From assembly GCF_004342445.1 (NCBI RefSeq), contig NZ_SLWW01000008.1, forward strand, positions 114,667-178,666: DNA of 64,000 nt. Reading direction: 5' to 3'. The notes beneath the pieces are model-generated. The model did no database searches and was not told the origin of the DNA. It saw only the letters and a program-made list of their open reading frames with translations. This document shows, one piece after another, positions 59,686-64,000 of this stretch. The position numbers and the translations under genes are program-made. The DNA is from Rhodovulum euryhalinum. GTDB taxonomy: Bacteria > Pseudomonadota > Alphaproteobacteria > Rhodobacterales > Rhodobacteraceae. Each line of letters begins with the position of its first letter. Position 1 is the first letter of the stretch.

Positions 59686-59770
59686 TGGTGCGGGTGGAGG
59701 GACTTGAACCCCCACGCCTTGCGGCGCCAGAACCTAAATCTGGTGCGTCTGCCAGTTCCGCCACACCCGC
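59686..59770 (-). tRNA. tRNA-Leu (anticodon UAG)
   Basis: Minus-strand 85 nt including an encoded CCA. The acceptor stem GCGGGTG pairs with CACCCGC; the anticodon arm CCAGA-TTTAGGT-TCTGG gives UAG (leucine, CUN); a long variable arm (CGCCGCAAGGCG) marks a class II tRNA, and TTCAAGT is the T loop. It reads the rare CUA codon by exact match and probably other CUN codons by wobble. Confidence 0.95.
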
Positions 59771-59968
59771 CAAAACCTAAAGGGCAGCCCGTGACGCGTA
59801 GGGCCGCCCCCTGAAATCCGAGCCGTTCTAACAAAGCACCGCATGGGATGCGAGGGGAAAAAGCGGCCGGTCAAGGGGGCCTCGCCGGTCGAACATCGCC
59901 ACCCGCCCGGCTTATCCTCGCCCCGGCCCGATGCCGCCGAAGTTGCGGCCCGGACGCACTTTCCAGCC

Positions 59969-61507
59969 TCAGAGCCCGAGATCGCGAAACACCCGCGGCA
60001 GCATGGCGGCCAGGTCTTCGGCGATCAGCCCGGGCCCGAACGCGCGTGCGGCTTCCACATGCAGCCAAGCCCCCGCACAGGCGGCATCAAAAGCATCGAA
60101 CCCGCGCGCCATAAGCCCGGCGATCATACCTGCCAGCACGTCCCCGGACCCGGCCGTTGCAAGCCAGGGCGCCGCCCGGTCATAGACCGCCGCGTTGACC
60201 GCGCACCGCCCATCCGGCGCGGCGATCACCGTGTCCGGGCCCTTGAACAGCACGACACAGCCCGCCCGCGCCGCCGCCTCGCGCGTCGCGTCCACTTTCG
60301 AAAAGGCCGGGCCGGTGACCGGTGGGGCCTCCAGCTTTTCGGCGATGTCCGGGAAGAGCCGCGCGAACTCGCCGCCATGGGGCGTCAGCACGCAATCGCG
60401 ATGCAACGCGGCACGGATCGACGCATCGCGCGCGACCAATGTCAGGGCATCGGCATCGAGAACCGCTTTCCGCCCGCTCTGAACCGCCTGCGCCGTCAGC
60501 GCGCGCGCATCTTCGCCAAGCCCCAGCCCCGGCCCAAGGCAAAGGACATTCAGCCGTTCGTCCTCCAGCAGTCGGGCCAGCCCGGCGGCATCGTCACAGC
60601 GCCTCAGCATGACAGCGGTCAACTGGCAGGCACATTCCGGCATCGCCGCCCCGGGTGCCGCCACCGTCACCAGCCCCGCCCCCGCCCGCAGCGCCCCATC
60701 CGCCGCCAGCCGGGCCGCCCCGGTCCGGCCGGCGCCGCCAGACAGAACCAGCGCATGGCCATGCGCGTATTTGTGCCCCCCCGCCTTCTTGCCGAGCCGA
60801 TCGGCCGGCGGAGCCTGGCAAAGGCGCGTGAGTTCGGGGCGCCCTTCGTGACCGAGGCCTATGCCCTTCACGACCAGCCTGCCGCAGATGAACGGCCCCC
60901 GGCCCAGATAGTGACCGTGCTTGGCCGCATGAAAGGTCACCGTCAAACCGGCCCGAACGGTCGTCCCAGTCTGCGCGCCCAGTCCCCGTCCACTGTCACT
61001 GCACAGCCCCGACGGGATGTCCACGGCGACCGTCTGCGAGGCCGCCCGCGGATCGGCGGCCAGTTCCGCCACCCATTGCAATGCCGCCCCCGCAAGCGGC
61101 CGGGTCAAACCCGTGCCGAACAGCGCATCCACGAACAGATCCGTCTCTTGCGCGCTCCTTGGCGCGTCCCGCATCTGGCCGACGGGCCCCAGTGACGCCC
61201 AACGCGCGCAGTTCACTCTTGCATCCGGCGGCAGCTTTTCGGAATCGCCGCAAAGGAAGACCGCCACCTCCCAGCCCCACGTCTTCAACAATCGTGCTAC
61301 CACGAAACCGTCGCCGCCATTGTTACCCGGTCCGCAGACGACCACAGCCTTGTGCGGAGCCGCCGCCAGATGCGGCCATTCGCCGAAGATCGCCTCGACG
61401 ACACCCCGACCGGCACGTTCCATAAGCTCCAGGCCGGTGACCGCGCCGGAGTCGATTGCGGCCCGCTCGATGGCGCGCATTTGGGCAGATGAGAGGATTT
61501 CCGACAT
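59969..61507 (-). CDS. nnr: Bifunctional NAD(P)H-hydrate epimerase / ADP-dependent dehydratase
   Basis: Repairs hydrated NAD(P)H. The 512-residue protein joins an N-terminal YjeF epimerase domain (MSEILSSAQMRAIERAAIDSG; VVVCGPGNNGGDGFVVARLL) to a C-terminal ribokinase-like dehydratase (GHALVLSGGAGRTGAARLA; CVLTPHGGEFARLFP; LATAGSGDVLAGMIAGLMARG). The ATG at 61507 is at the conserved start. It is divergent from glnB across 175 bases. Confidence 0.94.
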   Translation of the reverse strand: MSEILSSAQMRAIERAAIDSGAVTGLELMERAGRGVVEAIFGEWPHLAAAPHKAVVVCGPGNNGGDGFVVARLLKTWGWEVAVFLCGDSEKLPPDARVNCARWASLGPVGQMRDAPRSAQETDLFVDALFGTGLTRPLAGAALQWVAELAADPRAASQTVAVDIPSGLCSDSGRGLGAQTGTTVRAGLTVTFHAAKHGHYLGRGPFICGRLVVKGIGLGHEGRPELTRLCQAPPADRLGKKAGGHKYAHGHALVLSGGAGRTGAARLAADGALRAGAGLVTVAAPGAAMPECACQLTAVMLRRCDDAAGLARLLEDERLNVLCLGPGLGLGEDARALTAQAVQSGRKAVLDADALTLVARDASIRAALHRDCVLTPHGGEFARLFPDIAEKLEAPPVTGPAFSKVDATREAAARAGCVVLFKGPDTVIAAPDGRCAVNAAVYDRAAPWLATAGSGDVLAGMIAGLMARGFDAFDAACAGAWLHVEAARAFGPGLIAEDLAAMLPRVFRDLGL

Positions 61508-61667
61508 GTCGTCCGCCCCGGCCGTTTTCACGCCGCCACATAAAACGGCTAGTCGCACACAAAACAGGCAGTCCTTAAGGATTCAGAAAGGCGCCCTGCG
61601 AAGCGCCACCCTAGCCAATTGTGCGTCCCCGGGGAAAGTGATCTGTCGGGCGACGAACGTCATCTAG

Positions 61668-62021
<354 letters not shown>

Positions 62022-62095
62022 ACCACACCGCCACACCCGCCGGGCCCAGCCCCGGCGCATCGCGACCAACCTGAGGAAAGGGGAAGTAAGGTCAC

Positions 62096-63502
62096 ATGAG
62101 CAAGGACAACGTTCTCAAGACCATCAAGGACGAGGATGTCGAATACGTCGACATCCGCTTCACCGACCCGCGCGGCAAGCTGCAGCACGTCACCGTCATG
62201 GCCGACCAGGTGGACGAGGACTTCCTCGACGAAGGCTTCATGTTCGACGGCTCGTCGATCGCGGGCTGGAAGTCGATCGAAGCCTCGGACATGAAACTGA
62301 TGCCCGACACCGACAGCGCCTATATCGATCCGTTCTACGCGGAAAAGACGCTTTGCGTGCACTGCTCTGTGGTCGAACCCGACACCGGCGAACCCTACGA
62401 GCGCGACCCGCGCGGCACCGCCGAGAAGGCCGAGGCCTACCTGAAATCATCGGGCATCGGCGACGTGGCCTATTTCGGTCCCGAGGCCGAGTTCTTCATC
62501 TTCGACGACGTCCGCTATGCGGTCAGCCCGAACAAGGTGTCCTATGCGCTCGACGTCGAGCATGCCGCCTGGAACACCGACACCGAGTATGAGACGGGCA
62601 ACCTTGCCCACCGTCCGACCTACAAGGGCGGCTATTTCCCGGTGAACCCGTCGGACGAGGGCCAGGACATCCGCTCGGAAATGCTGTCCACAATGAAGCG
62701 GATCGGCATGAAGGTCGACAAGCACCACCACGAGGTGGCGACCTGCCAGCACGAACTGGGGATGATCTTCGACAGCCTGAAAAAACAGGCCGACAACCTG
62801 CAGAAATACAAGTACGTCATCCACAACGTGGCCCAGGCCTATGGCAAGACGGCGACCTTCATGCCCAAGCCGATGGCGGGCGACAACGGCTCGGGCATGC
62901 ACTGCAACATGTCGATCTGGAAGGACGGCAAGCCGCTGTTTGCGGGCGACAAGTATGCCGACCTGTCCCAGGAGGCGCTGTGGTACATCGGCGGCCTGCT
63001 GAAGCACGCCAAGACGCTGAACGCCTTCACCAACCCGTCCACCAACTCCTACAAGCGGCTGATCCCGGGCTTCGAGGCCCCAGTGCTGCGCGCCTACTCG
63101 GCCCGCAACCGCTCGGGCTGCATCCGGATCCCGTGGACGGAATCGCCCAAGGCCAAGCGTGTCGAGGCCCGCTTCCCCGACCCGTCGGCGAACCCCTACC
63201 TGTGCTTCTCGGCACTGCTGATGGCCGGTCTCGACGGGATCAAGAACAAGATCGATCCGGGCGAGGCGATGGACAAGAACCTTTACGACCTGCCGCCCGA
63301 GGAACTGGAAGGCATCCCCACCGTCTGCGCGTCCTTGCGCGAAGCGCTGGACAGCCTCGCGAAGGATCACGACTTCCTGCTCGCAGGCGACGTGTTCACC
63401 AAGGACCAGATCGCGGGTTACATGGAACTCAAGTGGGAAGAGGTCTACGCCTTCGAACACACTCCGCACCCGGTCGAGTTCAAGATGTACTACAGCTGCT
63501 GA
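62096..63502 (+). CDS. glnA: Glutamine synthetase, type I
   Basis: Makes glutamine from glutamate, ammonia and ATP. The 468-residue GSI-beta subunit has [55 protein letters not shown] and the adenylylation loop with the modified Tyr in [12 protein letters not shown]. Unlike the two ligases at 6.4 and 8.7 kb it is a true GlnA. It follows glnB; a strong terminator lies after the stop. Confidence 0.98.
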   Translation: MSKDNVLKTIKDEDVEYVDIRFTDPRGKLQHVTVMADQVDEDFLDEGFMFDGSSIAGWKSIEASDMKLMPDTDSAYIDPFYAEKTLCVHCSVVEPDTGEPYERDPRGTAEKAEAYLKSSGIGDVAYFGPEAEFFIFDDVRYAVSPNKVSYALDVEHAAWNTDTEYETGNLAHRPTYKGGYFPVNPSDEGQDIRSEMLSTMKRIGMKVDKHHHEVATCQHELGMIFDSLKKQADNLQKYKYVIHNVAQAYGKTATFMPKPMAGDNGSGMHCNMSIWKDGKPLFAGDKYADLSQEALWYIGGLLKHAKTLNAFTNPSTNSYKRLIPGFEAPVLRAYSARNRSGCIRIPWTESPKAKRVEARFPDPSANPYLCFSALLMAGLDGIKNKIDPGEAMDKNLYDLPPEELEGIPTVCASLREALDSLAKDHDFLLAGDVFTKDQIAGYMELKWEEVYAFEHTPHPVEFKMYYSC

Positions 63503-63531
63503 TCCCGGCTTTCGGGAACAGGCACGACCAC

Positions 63532-63558
63532 AAGGGGCGCCCGCGGGCGCCCCTTTCT
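63532..63558 (+). terminator. Intrinsic terminator after glnA
   Basis: AAGGGGCGCCCG pairs with CGGGCGCCCCTT, followed by TCTCGTT; a compact GC stem ending the glnBA operon. Confidence 0.8.
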
Positions 63559-63689
63559 CGTTGCGGCCACGCGCCGGGCGGAGCCATGCCGACGGGCCGG
63601 GCCACCATGCCTCACATCCCCGCGCCCGGGCCTTGTCCCCGGGTCGTCCCGCCCCCAGTCTGAACCCAGCGCAAGGGAAAGGAGCGCAG

Positions 63690-64000
63690 ATGGAGAAGAT
63701 CAACTTCACGGGTCACGACGGCCACCGGCTGGCCGCCCGGCTCGACCGCCCCGAGGGTGCACCACGCGCGGCCGCGCTGTTCGCCCATTGCTTTACCTGC
63801 GGCAAGGATATCCACGCCGCCCGCCGCATTTCCCGGCGGCTGACCGCGCTGGGCTTCGCGGTGCTCCGGTTCGACTTCACCGGGCTCGGCCATTCCGAGG
63901 GCGAGTTCGAGAACACGACCTTCACCACCAATGTCGCCGACCTTGTCGCCGCAGCGGGCCACATGACGGGGATGGGGCTCGCCCCGGGCCTGCTGATCGG
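63690..64000 (+). CDS. Alpha/beta hydrolase, probably hydrolase-OsmC fusion (3' end outside window)
   Basis: Only the first 103 residues are visible. They show the oxyanion region ALFAHCFTCGKDI, VLRFDFTGLGHSEGEF and the beginning of the next helix (NVADLVAAAGHM). This HCFTCGKD pattern is typical of the N-terminal hydrolase part of bifunctional alpha/beta-hydrolase/OsmC proteins; the OsmC part cannot be checked. GGAG six bases before the ATG at 63690 supports the start. Confidence 0.8.
   Translation, partial: MEKINFTGHDGHRLAARLDRPEGAPRAAALFAHCFTCGKDIHAARRISRRLTALGFAVLRFDFTGLGHSEGEFENTTFTTNVADLVAAAGHMTGMGLAPGLLI

Overview
The window (about two-thirds G+C, dense coding, many ATGA start/stop overlaps) comes from an alphaproteobacterium of the Rhodobacteraceae. 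Support for this: an RcGTA-type gene transfer agent cluster lying between cysE and the mltG/fabF/acpP/fabG/fabD genes, a phaZ-phaC-phaP-phaR granule locus, a LysR/DUF1127 divergent pair, a glnB-glnA operon and Rhodobacter-like protein sequences throughout. Genus and species cannot be fixed from the sequence alone. No IS element, CRISPR array, rRNA operon or integrase was found. Two genes run off the ends: pyrG on the left and an alpha/beta hydrolase on the right.

Layout. 1-2.9 kb: end of pyrG, rlmJ, a DUF1330 protein and a TerB-like protein. 3.1-11.4 kb: a polar amino-acid-type ABC transporter followed by two glutamine-synthetase-family ligases, a class I glutamine amidotransferase and a PuuB-like FAD oxidase. 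Together these look like uptake and gamma-glutamylation catabolism of an amine such as putrescine. A DegT/DnrJ-type aminotransferase follows. 12.6-17.1 kb: the polyhydroxyalkanoate locus. The phaP promoter has one perfect CTGC-N3-GCAG palindrome exactly in its -35/-10 spacer and a second just upstream, a direct picture of PhaR repression. 17.2-33.7 kb: housekeeping and accessory genes (an alpha/beta hydrolase, a HisC-like aminotransferase, small membrane proteins, two cyclophilins, pgk, an FtsB-like protein, 5-formyl-THF cyclo-ligase, mgtE, guaD, hisN, an XRE regulator, a quinone oxidoreductase, a PaaI-like thioesterase, metF/metR, LysR/DUF1127), plus a possible structured RNA at about 23.9-24.05 kb. 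33.8-35.9 kb: a Bax-inhibitor-like protein, cysE and a DksA-like protein lacking one zinc-ligand cysteine.

35.9-50.9 kb, minus strand: a complete, uninterrupted gene transfer agent structural cluster, from g1 (small terminase) to g15 (tail fibre) with two further genes after it. Its putative start region (50.9-51.05 kb) has a sigma70-like promoter, a CtrA-like box above it and an intrinsic-terminator-like hairpin between promoter and g1. Two more strong hairpins lie inside the cluster, after g2 and after g5. This punctuation of a phage-like operon is the most interesting unexplained pattern in the window.

51.0-56.5 kb: mltG, fabF, acpP, fabG, fabD and a membrane protein of unknown function. 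56.8-64 kb: rpsF-rpsR-rplI, tig, a tRNA-Leu(UAG), the bifunctional NAD(P)HX repair enzyme, glnB-glnA, and the start of an alpha/beta hydrolase. A 20/22-matching sequence behind tandem GC hairpins at two gene ends (7.8 and 17.1 kb) is a dispersed gene-end repeat.
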